The notes under the pieces were generated by a model. That model was not told the DNA's origin. It saw only the letters and a list, made by a program, of their open reading frames with translations, and did not search any database. 64,000 nt of DNA from Streptomyces sp. YIM 121038 (GTDB lineage Bacteria > Actinomycetota > Actinomycetes > Streptomycetales > Streptomycetaceae), in assembly GCF_006088715.1 (NCBI RefSeq), contig NZ_CP030772.1, positions 903,891 to 967,890 of the forward strand, read 5' to 3'. Shown in pieces: positions 9,201 through 18,114 of this stretch; position 1 is the first letter of the stretch; the number at the start of each line of letters is the position of its first letter. The position numbers and the translations under genes were made by a program.

Positions 9201-12200
9201 TAGAAGCGCAGGGATGCCACCCCGGTGACCAGCAGTGTCCCGCTGGCCCGGTCGGAGGTGGGGGTCGGGTGGGTGAAGGCCAGTGCCTGTATGCAGGTGT
9301 CGAGGAGCACGGGGTGGCAGCGGAAGGAGCCCGTGGGGCCGCCGCGGGCTGACACGGGCAGCTGGATGTCGGCGTAAGCGGTGATGGGGGCCGTGCCTGC
9401 GCGGCGCAGGCGGGTGATCCCTGCGAATGCCGGGCCCAGGCCGATTCCGAGCAGGGTGCGGGCCTGTTCGTATGCCTCGGCGGCAGGAACGTCCACGGGG
9501 TGCGCTGAGGCGAGCGCGATGTGCGGCGGCTGGGGTTCAGGGGGCTCGGCAGGGGTGTCGTGCAAACGGATGGTGGCATGCGCATGGCGTGTCCAGGTCT
9601 GATTCTCGTCGCGGGCCCAGACGGCGAATTCGGCGGCATGCTCGTCCGTGCGGCTGGCAGTGGAGGTGACGGCGGTGCGTTCGTCGAGCTGGAGTAGTTC
9701 TTCGAAGGTGGCGTCGGCGACCTCGATGTACTCCGGTGTGGTGTTGAACAGCTCGCAGCCGGCGGCCAAGGCCATCTCGCAGTACGCGGCACCGGGCAGC
9801 ACTGTGTCTCCGTGCACCGTGTGGTCGGTGAGCCAGGGCAGCGAGTCGGGTCCGATCTCACCGTGCCATAGGTGTGCGTCGGGCCGGTCGGGCACGGCGG
9901 TGTGGACGCCCAGCAGCGGATGCCCCCTCCTAGTGGCGAGGGCGGGGGAGCGGTCGGGGAGATCGAGCCAATACGAGCGGCGGTCGAAGACGGTGGTGGG
10001 CACCTCCGCGAGTGCCGCATCCCGGTACAGGGGGGACAGGTCGACCGTAAGCCCCGCGCAGAAGGCGGCACCCAGCTGGGTACGCATCGTGGTCAGCGCA
10101 TCCTCGTCACGGCGCAAAGTGGACAGTACGACATGTCCCTCCGTCAGCTGGTCGAGAGTGGTACTCACGGCCCGGGCCAGCAGGGGGTGGGGGGAGACTT
10201 CGATGAAGACGCTGTGCCGGTCGGCGGCGGCCGCCGCCACCGCGTCCATGAGGCGCACCGGTCGGCGGAGGTTGGCGACCCAGTAGTCCGCGTCGTATCG
10301 CGGCGTGCGGCGGGGGTCTTCCAGGGCCGTCGAGTACGTCGCCAACCGCGGGGCCCCTGGGGTGAGGTCCTGCAGCGCCCGGGTCATACGGGGGAGCAGC
10401 GGGTCAAGTTGCGGGCAGTGCGAGGCCACGTCGACGGCGACCGTTTCGGCGGGGATACCCCGCGCCTCCCACGCGTCCACCAGGCGCGCGATCTGTGCGG
10501 CGTCTCCGGAGACCACGGTGGACTCCGGGGCGGCGATGACGGCAACGACCACGGCGGAGGCCTGGTGGATGGCCAGTTCCTCGGCGACCTGCTGGTGAGG
10601 CAGCGTGACAAAGGCCATGGCCCCGGTCCCTGACAGTTCCGTTAGCAGCCGGGAACGGCGGCAGACCACCTTGGCCCCGTCGCCGGGGGAGAGGGCCCCG
10701 GCGATCACCGCGGCGGCGGCCTCGCCCATCGAGTGCCCGATCACCGCAGCCGGCTCGACCCCGTAGTGCCGCCATGTCGCCGCCAGCGCCAGATGCATTG
10801 CGAAGATCGCCGGCTGGACCCGGCCGACACCGCGCACCGTATCTGGCGCGGTGAGGGCCCGCGTCACCGAGAAGCCCGCCTCCTGCTGGATCAGCGGTTC
10901 GACCTCCTCCAGGGCCGCCGCGAAGGCGGGTTCCTTCTCCAGCAGGGCGGCGCCCATGGCAGCCCACTGGGAGCCGTGCCCGGAAAACACCATCACGGGC
11001 CGGCGCTTGATGCCGCGGGGCGCGGTCCCAGAGCGCAATGCCGGATCGGACCGCCCCTCCGCGAAGCCGCGCAGCGTGGCTGTCAGGTGCTCCCGGCCAG
11101 TGGTGGCCACCGCCAGCCGCCCCGGGGACGGGTCGCGCCGCAGCGCCAGCGTATGGGCCAGGTCACGCACCGGAACCTGCGCCCCTTCCCCTTCGACCCA
11201 GCTGGCCAGCCGGGCGGCAGCTGGGCCAAGGACCGCGCCGGAGGAAGCGCTCAGCACCACCACGTCCGGGCCGTCCGGCCGGGATGCGCGAGTAGCGGCA
11301 GGCTTTCCGCCGGCCGTGGCCGTACGCCGGGGCGCCTGGTCCAGGACGATGTGCGCATTGGTGCCGGACACACCGAACGCGGAGACCGCCGCCGTGCGCG
11401 GAGCCCCCTGCACCGGCCACGGCGTGGGGTGAGTGGGGACGAACAGTCGTGTGGCCGACGGGTCGATCTGCGGGTTCCACCGAGTGAAGGCGGCGTTGGC
11501 AGGGACGGTGCCGTTGCGAAGGCACTGGACTGCCTTGATGAGCCCGGCGACCCCGGCGGCGGGCTCCAGGTGCCCGATGTTTCCCTTGACCGCTCCCAGC
11601 GCGCACCGGCCCCGCCCCTGTCCGTACACCCGTGCCAGCGCCGCGAACTCGACCGGATCGCCGACGGGCGTGCCGGTGCCATGGGTCTCCACCAGACCCA
11701 CGCCAGCCGGATCGATACCGGAACGCGCCACTGCCTCACGCAATACCATGGCCTGAGCCTCGGTGGACGGCATCATCATCAACTCGTGCGAGCGGCCCTC
11801 CTGATTGACCGCTGACCCGCGGATCACCGCAAGGACCCGGTCGTCGTCCTGCTGTGCGTCATCCAGCCGCTTGAGAACCACCACACCACAGCCCTCACCC
11901 CGGACGAACCCGTCGGCCGCCGCATCGAATGCGTGACAGGCACCGGATGCCGACATCATATTCAGCTGCGCGAAAGTGACCAGCCCATGCGGAGCCAGAA
12001 TGAGGTTCACCCCCCCGGCGAGCGCCAGGTCGCAATCCCCGGAGGCCAGACTCCGGCACGCCATATGCACTGCGGTCAGGGACGAGGAACATGCCGTGTC
12101 CAGCGTCACGCTGGGACCATGCAGTCCCAGCAGATGCGACACCCGTCCCGTGGCGACACTCATCAACGTGCCGAAGCCGAGATGCCCGCTCCACTGATCC

Positions 12201-12601
12201 AGCCGGTCCCCCCAACGCATGGAATAGTCCGGATAGCACATGCCGACAAACACCCCCCCGCGTGCGCCGGCCAGCGAGCTGGGCGGAATCCCGGCGTGCT
12301 CCACGGCCTCCCACACGACCTCCAGCAGCAGCCGCTGCTGAGGATCCACCTGCGCCGCCAGCCGCGGAGACATCCCGAAGAACTCCGGGTCGAACCCCTT
12401 GACATCCGCCAGAAAACACCCATGCTCCGGCAGAGGCTGCGGGTCCAGCTCCCCCAGCATCCGCGGATCCCACCGGTCCACCGGCAGCGGACACACAACC
12501 TGACGCCGTTCCTGCAGCAGCCGGTCGAAAGCCGACGGCGAATCGACACCACCAGGGAAACGACATCCCATTCCCACAACGGCGACCGGAACATCGCTCA
12601 T
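6215..12601 (-). CDS. Single-module highly reducing type I PKS, mycocerosic-acid-synthase-like
   Basis: A 2128-aa multifunctional enzyme that would build a saturated, probably methyl-branched acyl chain iteratively. Domains in order: KS (about 5-430; TACSSS with Cys171, ETHGTGT, KGNIGH), AT (about 535-840; GHSMGE, and VDVASH at the specificity position), DH (about 905-1170; DHTVHGDTVLPG), ER (LIHCASGGVGHAAIA), KR (about 1760-1930; TGGLTGIG, FSSLAAVTGSPGQGIYAAAN) and ACP (LGFDSLLALE, Ser near 2073). Length, order and the GHSMGEAAAAV/VDVASH pair match mycobacterial MAS enzymes, which use methylmalonyl-CoA. ATG 12601 is preferred over the longer frame because GGAGGAG lies 7 nt upstream. No thioesterase is present, so release needs a partner such as the type III PKS or an acyltransferase. 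Confidence 0.9.
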   Translation of the reverse strand: MSDVPVAVVGMGCRFPGGVDSPSAFDRLLQERRQVVCPLPVDRWDPRMLGELDPQPLPEHGCFLADVKGFDPEFFGMSPRLAAQVDPQQRLLLEVVWEAVEHAGIPPSSLAGARGGVFVGMCYPDYSMRWGDRLDQWSGHLGFGTLMSVATGRVSHLLGLHGPSVTLDTACSSSLTAVHMACRSLASGDCDLALAGGVNLILAPHGLVTFAQLNMMSASGACHAFDAAADGFVRGEGCGVVVLKRLDDAQQDDDRVLAVIRGSAVNQEGRSHELMMMPSTEAQAMVLREAVARSGIDPAGVGLVETHGTGTPVGDPVEFAALARVYGQGRGRCALGAVKGNIGHLEPAAGVAGLIKAVQCLRNGTVPANAAFTRWNPQIDPSATRLFVPTHPTPWPVQGAPRTAAVSAFGVSGTNAHIVLDQAPRRTATAGGKPAATRASRPDGPDVVVLSASSGAVLGPAAARLASWVEGEGAQVPVRDLAHTLALRRDPSPGRLAVATTGREHLTATLRGFAEGRSDPALRSGTAPRGIKRRPVMVFSGHGSQWAAMGAALLEKEPAFAAALEEVEPLIQQEAGFSVTRALTAPDTVRGVGRVQPAIFAMHLALAATWRHYGVEPAAVIGHSMGEAAAAVIAGALSPGDGAKVVCRRSRLLTELSGTGAMAFVTLPHQQVAEELAIHQASAVVVAVIAAPESTVVSGDAAQIARLVDAWEARGIPAETVAVDVASHCPQLDPLLPRMTRALQDLTPGAPRLATYSTALEDPRRTPRYDADYWVANLRRPVRLMDAVAAAAADRHSVFIEVSPHPLLARAVSTTLDQLTEGHVVLSTLRRDEDALTTMRTQLGAAFCAGLTVDLSPLYRDAALAEVPTTVFDRRSYWLDLPDRSPALATRRGHPLLGVHTAVPDRPDAHLWHGEIGPDSLPWLTDHTVHGDTVLPGAAYCEMALAAGCELFNTTPEYIEVADATFEELLQLDERTAVTSTASRTDEHAAEFAVWARDENQTWTRHAHATIRLHDTPAEPPEPQPPHIALASAHPVDVPAAEAYEQARTLLGIGLGPAFAGITRLRRAGTAPITAYADIQLPVSARGGPTGSFRCHPVLLDTCIQALAFTHPTPTSDRASGTLLVTGVASLRFYADAGQAQHCTGQLTAQDGDRGRGAVRLLDGTGHTLVSFEGVRYTRHSASSADAPPQQSFYDVHWQPCPRGFVKALGDQGRWLIVGEGDGTAAALGNILREARADADIVDVSPTAGLDALAAALTERTGADIPDYRGVVVLATADPPSGTPSTDRAPLHRLASIVSYITDTPWPDPPRLWIVTRGARAVFPGDGIDIAHCALRGLGRVIGLEYPELRTVQVDTDPARNDLQELAAELIADRDEDEVALRLHTRLVARLAYVPVSPDERGRGPLLPMDFGSDGFHLAPARPGHLDGAELTASPRRAPNPGEAEIQIQAAGVNFRDVLLLMGLADDIGSAQSGLGIDCAGVVTAVGAPGTGFTVGDRVVCMNPQYGAFGTFMTVREEFLAPAPADLTPEAAAALVAPYLSAWYALHYLGRLEAGERVLIHCASGGVGHAAIAVARAAGAEILATAGSEPKRTYLRDMGITHVMDSRTPDFADEIRQTIHDDGVDIVLNCLTGTALKAGLELLRTGGRFIEIGKRDITANTAIGMSPFDRNITLSSVDLRLLAQKQPRRFACLLRKTMAEVQDGGLPPLIHRTFPLTHAEDAFRLMARAQHTGRLVLSIPQSGTATVRQQPPPVVRADSSYIITGGLTGIGLEVAQWLASQGAGRIVLNGRRPPTPKTELRLTSMRQAGTDIHVARGDISDPSTAHALVEAATATGLPLRGAVHSAAVLRDAVVVQIDEEITQTVWRPKVDGALRLHEATENHSLDWFVLFSSLAAVTGSPGQGIYAAANAWLDGFAIWRRARGLPALSIAWGPWSETGLATDLADRGYPAISTTDGIAALHTLLETDRPHASYLPEIHRLCQAFSILTSSSLLSRVIPPPPGAPNHAPASSPGPAHAPASGDAVRDTLLSLPPGPRRRAWLENYLADHIRAVLHLGTAPLDPQVELRSLGFDSLLALELRHRLQAALHIKITQKIIMAYPTPAVLATELATLIGVPFPPDPQDTITG

Positions 12602-12646
12602 AACGCCGCTCCTCCAAGTTTTGGTCACTAGCGTTGCGTAACTCCG

Positions 12647-13254
12647 TTGCTGTCACTTCGTTGGCGCTGCGCGGTACTGCCGGAGGCGGCCCTGAGGGTG
12701 AAAGAACTGGTCATCGCGGCCGGGAAACGCGTAGCCCGTCCGGTGCAGTGGCGCGAGGGCTCCCGGCCGGGCAGCGGCCGCAGCGGAGACAAGCGCATGT
12801 ACTCGCGCTTCGTGGCCCTGTGGATCCGCCCCGCCGGACGTGAAGTCCGCAAAGCCACGGCCGGCACCGAGCTGCCGGTGCGCTGGCTGCTGGCCGAATG
12901 GCCCGCCGACCAGGACGAACCGGTGCAGTTCTGGCTCTCCAGCCTGCCCGAGCACACCCCGCTGCCCGTCCTGGTCCGCACCGCGAAACTCCGCTGGCGC
13001 ATCGAAAACGACTACCGCGAGATGAAACAGGCCCTGGGCCTGGCCCGCTTCGAAGGCCGCACCTGGCCCGGCTGGCACCACCACACGTCACCCTCGTCTC
13101 GGTCGCCCACGCCTTCTGCACCCTGCAGCGGCTGACCCGCTCCCCAAAAGAGACGGCGCCAGCCTGAGCCTCTACCGAGTCGTCCGCGAAGTGCAGCTAC
13201 TCCTCGCACTCTGGACCGGCGCCTGCCCCACCTGTCACCGCGACATCCCCGACC
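12647..13254 (+). pseudogene. IS701-family transposase remnant
   Basis: The C-terminal half of an IS701-type DDE transposase: RVKELVIAAGKRVARPVQW, MYSRFVALWIRPAGRE, then TAKLRWRIENDYREMKQ and FEGRTWPGWHHH. A frame change near 13083 leads to HVTLVSVAHAFCTLQRLTR, and a second near 13165 to YRVVREVQLLLALWTGACP and CHRDIP. The whole N-terminal half is missing. It is on the opposite strand to the PKS and starts less than 50 bp from the PKS start codon, so it replaced the original upstream region of that gene. Confidence 0.75.
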
Positions 13255-13375
13255 CCGCACCAACCCGACCAAGCCCTACTAGCAGTTCTCGGCGCAGGCC
13301 CGGTGCGGCCAGTCCTGAACGTGCCCCGCACTTCCGACAGTTCAAGAATAATCTTCGCTGCCCGGGCGGCGGCTG

Positions 13376-14455
13376 TCAGGTGGCAGAGCCCGCATCGGCG
13401 TCTGCTACTGCACCCCTATCCGGGGCGTAGAATTGCTGACACCACTTACGATATGAGCCGATGGGCCCTTCCTCCCTGACCAGTGCGGGAGGACTGGTGT
13501 AATGCTTCCGGTCCCAGATTCCGTGGTCAGGCGCCGCGTCAGCCATCAGCATCCGCATATTCATTGGAGTGATGGTACGGGAGAACCATGCGACGAGCTT
13601 TTCGGGCAGTCGGCGCCGCCATCCGAATCCAGGATCCAGGGATACGGAGCTCACACCTAGGGCGAGATGGACACGCCACGGCTCAACGGGGCGCGGAGAA
13701 GCCATGACAACCATCTTGAGGCCGATTTTCGGAACATGGAATGTCGCCTCAAAAAACCCCAGGCCGTGGAGCGAAATGTCAAGATCACTTTCGAGTACGC
13801 CGAATGGAGGGAACGGCCTGGAGAATCGCAGGGCGGCCGAGTACTCATGCTTGTCCGCGACCGGCGGCCTCCTCATGAAGCAGTCGGCATACCCGTGCAC
13901 GGCACGGGTATGCCCCGCATCAAAGATATTCTCACAAACCTCTTGAGGATGAGTGTGAAGATCGAACGTTTTGAATAGCGGAGCGCGGCTTGCCTGCCCC
14001 GGCAGTTGCGGAAGGCGCCATGAAGGGGTTTCACCTCCCTGTCCCGACCAGGCAAATATTCCTCCATTCATTTCTTCGCTATGGAGAGTGGAAACGCGCC
14101 GTTGGATGAGCGGCACATCGTATCCCGGGCCCACACGCACATTGTTCCCATCCGGGCCGAAGGCAAAATGATGGAACGGACAGACAATCTCCTCACCATC
14201 CACCCACCCGCAACCCAGGTGCGCACCAAGATGCGGGCAGTAAGGGCGCACCACCCGCAGCCGCCCGCTCCGGGTCCGGTACACCACCACGTCTTCTCCC
14301 ATGAACCGCCTGGTCACCACGCTCCCCGGAGGCACCTCGGCGGACGGCGCGAGCATGAACCACCCTTGGGGATACGGCAGCGGCACGGGCCCGGATTCGT
14401 ACGCGAAGGCCGGACGCTCCTGCTTGACGAGCCTCTTCTTCCACTGCGATGCCAT
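13376..14455 (-). CDS. Rieske non-heme iron oxygenase
   Basis: A 359-aa oxygenase alpha-subunit-like protein. The [2Fe-2S] site is complete: CPHLGAH at about residues 73-79 and CPFHHFAF about 17 residues on. The mononuclear iron site follows, in ENIFDAGHTRAVHGY (Asp and two His). Such enzymes take electrons from a ferredoxin/reductase pair and hydroxylate, desaturate or cyclise hydrophobic substrates; the sequence style is closest to the sterol desaturase/KshA group. No reductase is visible nearby. A related but damaged gene lies just upstream on the same strand, which suggests duplication. The C-terminal 15 residues are low-complexity (ADADAGSAT). Confidence 0.85.
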   Translation of the reverse strand: MASQWKKRLVKQERPAFAYESGPVPLPYPQGWFMLAPSAEVPPGSVVTRRFMGEDVVVYRTRSGRLRVVRPYCPHLGAHLGCGWVDGEEIVCPFHHFAFGPDGNNVRVGPGYDVPLIQRRVSTLHSEEMNGGIFAWSGQGGETPSWRLPQLPGQASRAPLFKTFDLHTHPQEVCENIFDAGHTRAVHGYADCFMRRPPVADKHEYSAALRFSRPFPPFGVLESDLDISLHGLGFFEATFHVPKIGLKMVVMASPRPVEPWRVHLALGVSSVSLDPGFGWRRRLPEKLVAWFSRTITPMNMRMLMADAAPDHGIWDRKHYTSPPALVREEGPIGSYRKWCQQFYAPDRGAVADADAGSAT

Positions 14456-14520
14456 GATTGCCCCTTGAATTCACGTGCCGTTTGACGCCCCGAGGGGGCA
14501 GGTTGAATACTGGAGATTAT

Positions 14521-15372
14521 TCAGAACTGTTTCTGCGGCTCGGTGTCCTCCCGTTCGTCTACGAGAGGATAGAACTGCCTCGCCCAGCGCCGGAATTCGC
14601 CGATCGGGCCGTCCTTTGCGTTCAGGCCGGGGTGCGGTAAGTGTCGCTTGTGGTTCCACATCAGAGTGTCGTCGTAGAGGTCAGGTATGGCTGCCTGGAC
14701 CAGGAGCCTCGCCAGCACCTTCGCCAGAGATTGCATCAATCGCCAGCGGGCGATCTGTGAGGCTTCGGGCAGATGCAGTCGCATCGCCATCGTGACTTGG
14801 GTCCTCCATGGACCCGTCGGGGTGGCAAGCATCCAGAAGAGAATTTTCAGCCGGCCGCCCAACGTGGATATGCTCGCGTACATACCCGAAAGGCCGAGTA
14901 TTGTGATGTCGGCCTCCTGGCGCGTTTGTATCATCGGGATGAATTTGCGAGACCCTTTGCATCCAATGTGGAACAGGGGGTCGTCGATCCTGGCCGGCGC
15001 CTTGGGCGCAAGGGTCATCCGGTGAAGTTCCTTTAAATGCTGCGCGTCGACAGCGTTCTCGCAGACCTCCTGCGGATGCGTCGCAGACTCAACCACACGC
15101 CAGGCTAAGGGCCCTTGCATCTCAATTCCCAGTTTGCCAACTCCGAGATGGGCACCAAGATGGGGACAGTGAGGGCGCGTCACGCCGAGATCGCCGCGCG
15201 CCGTCCGGGAAACGACGACATCCTCGCCGGCCAGTCGCCGGGTCCTTATCGTTCCCGGCTTCCATTCACTCGAGAACCCAACAGCGAACCAGCCGTCAGG
15301 GTAAGGCAGCAGCTGCCGCCCCTCTTCGTAGCCCAGGGAGACTCCCTCTGCCCTGCTTCGGCGAGTGCGCAT
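14521..15372 (-). CDS. Rieske oxygenase paralogue lacking the second cluster-binding motif
   Basis: A 283-aa relative of its downstream neighbour. It keeps YPDGWF, the first Rieske pair (HCPHLGAHLG), the THPQEVCENAVDAQHLKELH iron-site region and the C-terminal GPIGEFRRWARQFYP. Between HLG and THPQEVCEN it has about 20 residues where the neighbour has about 86. The missing stretch holds the second Cys-X2-His, so no normal [2Fe-2S] cluster can form. The frame is kept, so this looks like an in-frame deletion of about 66 codons. It is probably inactive as an oxygenase, but a structural partner role for the neighbour is possible. Confidence 0.75.
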   Translation of the reverse strand: MRTRRSRAEGVSLGYEEGRQLLPYPDGWFAVGFSSEWKPGTIRTRRLAGEDVVVSRTARGDLGVTRPHCPHLGAHLGVGKLGIEMQGPLAWRVVESATHPQEVCENAVDAQHLKELHRMTLAPKAPARIDDPLFHIGCKGSRKFIPMIQTRQEADITILGLSGMYASISTLGGRLKILFWMLATPTGPWRTQVTMAMRLHLPEASQIARWRLMQSLAKVLARLLVQAAIPDLYDDTLMWNHKRHLPHPGLNAKDGPIGEFRRWARQFYPLVDEREDTEPQKQF

Positions 15373-16306
15373 TTCGATTTCCCGGTGTGCAGGGCGCTGA
15401 CATTCCCCAGCAGGGTCCGGAAAATATTTCCGGGGCGAGCGAGCATCCAGAGTGAGGATTCCACCGGCATAGCGGTGAACATCATTGGTCCCTTAAGCAG
15501 GTAGCAGCACACGTGCATGGTTATCAAGAAACGCCGGGCATGGCTCTCCCCATTCACCAGAAGACAGCGGCGCGGTGCGCACGCCGCTCGTACACCGTCA
15601 CAGGGTGCGGCCAGGCAAGGAAACAGTCGGAATCCGCACCGCAGCCTCCTTGGACCTGGAACACCTATTCTGCAATCTTCGTGGAATAGCTCCACCGGAA
15701 GACCGGGAGCAATCGGCCGCCCACCTCACGAACCTCGCAGGTGCGAACATAGTGCTCACGGCCATTGAGATAGATGAGAGAGACCTTGTCCGTCATGCGA
15801 TTGCCCGTCAGAGCTGTCGTGGACGGCAAGGCCACCGGTCCGCCCTCTAGCGCCACCAGATCTTCCACATGGCACAACAAGGACTCATTCATGAGCGGGT
15901 CTCCATCCGTGACACATCAGCGATCCGTGACGCTGAAGCACACCAACCACTGCTCTGCGGGAAGCGGCGGTGTACCAGGACGCGCCGACCCCTGCGCGGA
16001 GGGAACGGCATTCACTACTCTGCTTGGGGATGTGCCCGCCTGGAGCGAAGAGATAAACCAACGGCGCATCCCAACAGGAAGCGTGGAGCGCACACGGCGC
16101 ATACACTCCCCTCCTGTAGATGCTATTGGCTTAGTCCGCACCACCGCGATCCTATGGTGCGCCCCTTGCGCTCTCAGGGCACAAGCGTTCTCAGCGCGAT
16201 GACGGCGGCTACGGCTGGGGCTGCAGGACTAATGAGTGATCTGGGCATAGCCGATCCCTCGCCTGTGAAACACCGTCACCCGGCGGACGCATCCAGGGCG
16301 AACCGT
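15373..16306. other. About 930 bp without a convincing gene
   Basis: Noticeably less GC-rich than the rest. The only plausible frame is a 75-codon one on the reverse strand (15665-15892; MNESLLCHVEDLVALEGG), which I do not recognise. Other frames here are short and lack a ribosome site. It may be the decayed upstream part of the Rieske locus, including its promoter. Confidence 0.4.
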
Positions 16307-16357
16307 GTTTCATAAGTTGTCGCAAACGGCTCGACGTTTTGCAACAACTCATGAAAC
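16307..16357. promoter_or_regulatory. Imperfect palindrome at the start of a recombinase gene, possible recombination site
   Basis: Arms 16307-16329 and 16335-16357 pair at 19 of 23 positions around a 5-nt spacer. Each arm reads approximately GTTTCATRAGTTGTYGCAAA. It overlaps the ATG (16351) of the recombinase fragment. Position and symmetry fit a resolvase binding site or autoregulatory operator. Confidence 0.5.
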
Positions 16358-16502
16358 AGTCGGGGCTCGTGAGCGACGACTTCAAGCGCGTGGAAACGCA
16401 CTACTGCCCGATGTCCACCTGCGCCGCCCCCGCGGGCTCGCCGTGCCGCACCGGCAAGGGCAAGGTGGCCATCCAGTACCACACCAGTTACACCGAAAGC
16501 TT
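16351..16502 (+). pseudogene. N-terminal fragment of a serine recombinase with a zinc-finger-like leader
   Basis: About 50 codons from ATG 16351: MKQSGLVSDDFKRVETHYC, then a Cys motif CPMSTCAAPAGSPC and RTGKGKVAIQYHT. Streptomyces resolvase/invertase proteins often begin with this Cys-rich leader, followed by a basic segment and the catalytic domain. Here the frame runs into the left inverted repeat of the ISL3 element at 16503 and the catalytic domain is absent. No continuation is seen on the far side of the IS, so DNA has been lost as well. Confidence 0.55.
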
Positions 16503-18114
16503 GGCTCTGTCCCGTAGTCGGTGGTGACGGCGGGTAGCCGTCCTTGATCGTGATCTCGTGATGGATGTCAACTCCTTGGTGGGAGCGGTGTTTTCGGGGC
16601 TGTCGCTGTTGGTCGTCGAGGATGTGGCGGACGGCGGCGACTCGGTCGTGGTCATGGCCCGCACTCGGGATGCCGCGGTCCCGTGCCCGGCGTGCGGGAC
16701 GCCGACGGCGAAGGTGCACGGGTACCACGGGCGGACGGTGAGGGACCTGCCTGTCGATGGGCGGCCAGTAGTGCTGCACCTGCAGGTCCGGCGGCTGGTC
16801 TGTCCCGTCGTTGGCTGTCGACGGCAGACCTTCCGCGAGCAGGTCCCCGGACTGGTGGAACGTCATCAGCGCCGCACGGTTCGGCTGGCCGCCCAGATAT
16901 CCCAGGTGGCACGGGAGTTATGCGGCCGTGCGGCTGCGCGTCTGGCCGGCCTGCTGGCCATGCCGGTCTCCCGCAGCACCGCGCTGCGCTATCTGAAGTG
17001 CCTGCCGCTGCCCGAGCGACCTGTGCCGAGGGTGATCCGGCGTGGATGATTTCACCCTGCGGCGGCGCCACCGCTACGCGACGATCATCACGGATGCCGA
17101 AACCGGCCGGCGCATCGCTGTCCTGCCCGGCCGCGAGATGGCCACCCTTGAGTCCTGGCTGCGGACGCACCCAGGTGTCGAGGTCGTCTGCCGGGACGGA
17201 CCGGCCAGCCACGCCGAGGCCATCCGTCGCGCCCTGCCCGCCCCGGTGCAGGTGAGCGACCGCTGGCACCTGCGGCGAAATCTCTGCGGCAAGGTCCTGC
17301 TCGAAGTCCGCGCGCACACCGGCTGCCGGGCCACCATCAACCCGCCGCGCCCCGGCGGGGTGCGCGAGCAGACCACCCGCGAACGCTGGAACAAGATCCA
17401 TGATCTCCTCGGGCAGGGCACCGGCCTGCCCGACTGCGCCCGCCGCCTGAACCCGGCCCTGAACACCGTCAAACGCTACGCCCGCATGCCCGAACCCCAA
17501 GCCCTGCGCATCACGCCCCATTACCGCCCCGGCCTCGTCGACCCCTACCGCGATCACCAGCGCGAGCGTCGCAAGGCCAACCCGGCGGAGCCGGTCACCC
17601 ACCCCCTGCAAGAGACCAGGGAGTCGGGCTGCACAGGCAGCACCAACCTGCTGGTCCGCTACCTCAACCAGGGCCGCGCCGAGGATGATCGCCCGGTGAC
17701 CACCGCACACCAGGCCACGCGGCTCCTGCTCACCCATCCCGAGAAGCTTCGCCGGAAGGACGCCACCCTGCTGCAGCAGACCGCCGCGGCCTGCCCGGAA
17801 ATGACCGCGCTCGCCGAACTCGTACGCGGCTTCGCCACCTTGCTGAGACCCGCCGAGGGCAACGACATCCAACTCACCCAGTGGATCGCGTCCGCCCGCG
17901 CTGCCGGACTGCCCCACCTACGCAGTTCCACCAACAGCCCGGAGATCGACCGGCCCGCCGCGAACGCCGGCCTCACCCTTCCGTTTCACAACGGCCGCAC
18001 CGAAAACGTCAACACCCGCACCAAGCGGATCATGAGACAGATACACAGCCGCGCCGGATCCGATCTCCTCCTCCCCTGACCACTCGGTGTCACCACCGAC
18101 TACGGGACAGAGTC
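16503..18114 (+). mobile_element. ISL3-family insertion sequence
   Basis: A 1612-bp element with 26-bp terminal inverted repeats (16503-16528 and 18089-18114) differing at one position. The outer sequence reads GRCTCTGTCCCGTAGTCGG. It carries one transposase gene with a frameshift. The flanks do not show an 8-bp duplication and belong to different remnants: a recombinase on the left and an IS5-like transposase on the right. Confidence 0.85.
16558..18079 (+). pseudogene. ISL3-family transposase, one frameshift
   Basis: The first frame (16558-17049) has the N-terminal zinc-binding part (CPACGTPTAKVHGYHGRTVRDLP, with Cys pairs at CPACG and CPVVGC). The second (17042-18079) has the catalytic part: VDDFTLRRRHRYAT, VCRDGP, SDRWHLRRNL and FHNGRTENVNTRTKRIM. 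The frames meet at 17040, where one extra C turns the expected GVDDF into RRG-stop. The DDE residues are otherwise in place, so the loss of function may be recent or only apparent. Confidence 0.8.

Noticed and set aside
15246..15695. Reverse frame of 149 codons overlapping the second Rieske gene
   Set aside because: It shares DNA with the Rieske N-terminus in another frame, has scattered Cys residues and no recognisable motif.
16652..17917. 421-codon reverse frame opposite the first ISL3 transposase
   Set aside because: Antisense shadow of the transposase, with no independent start signal or domain.
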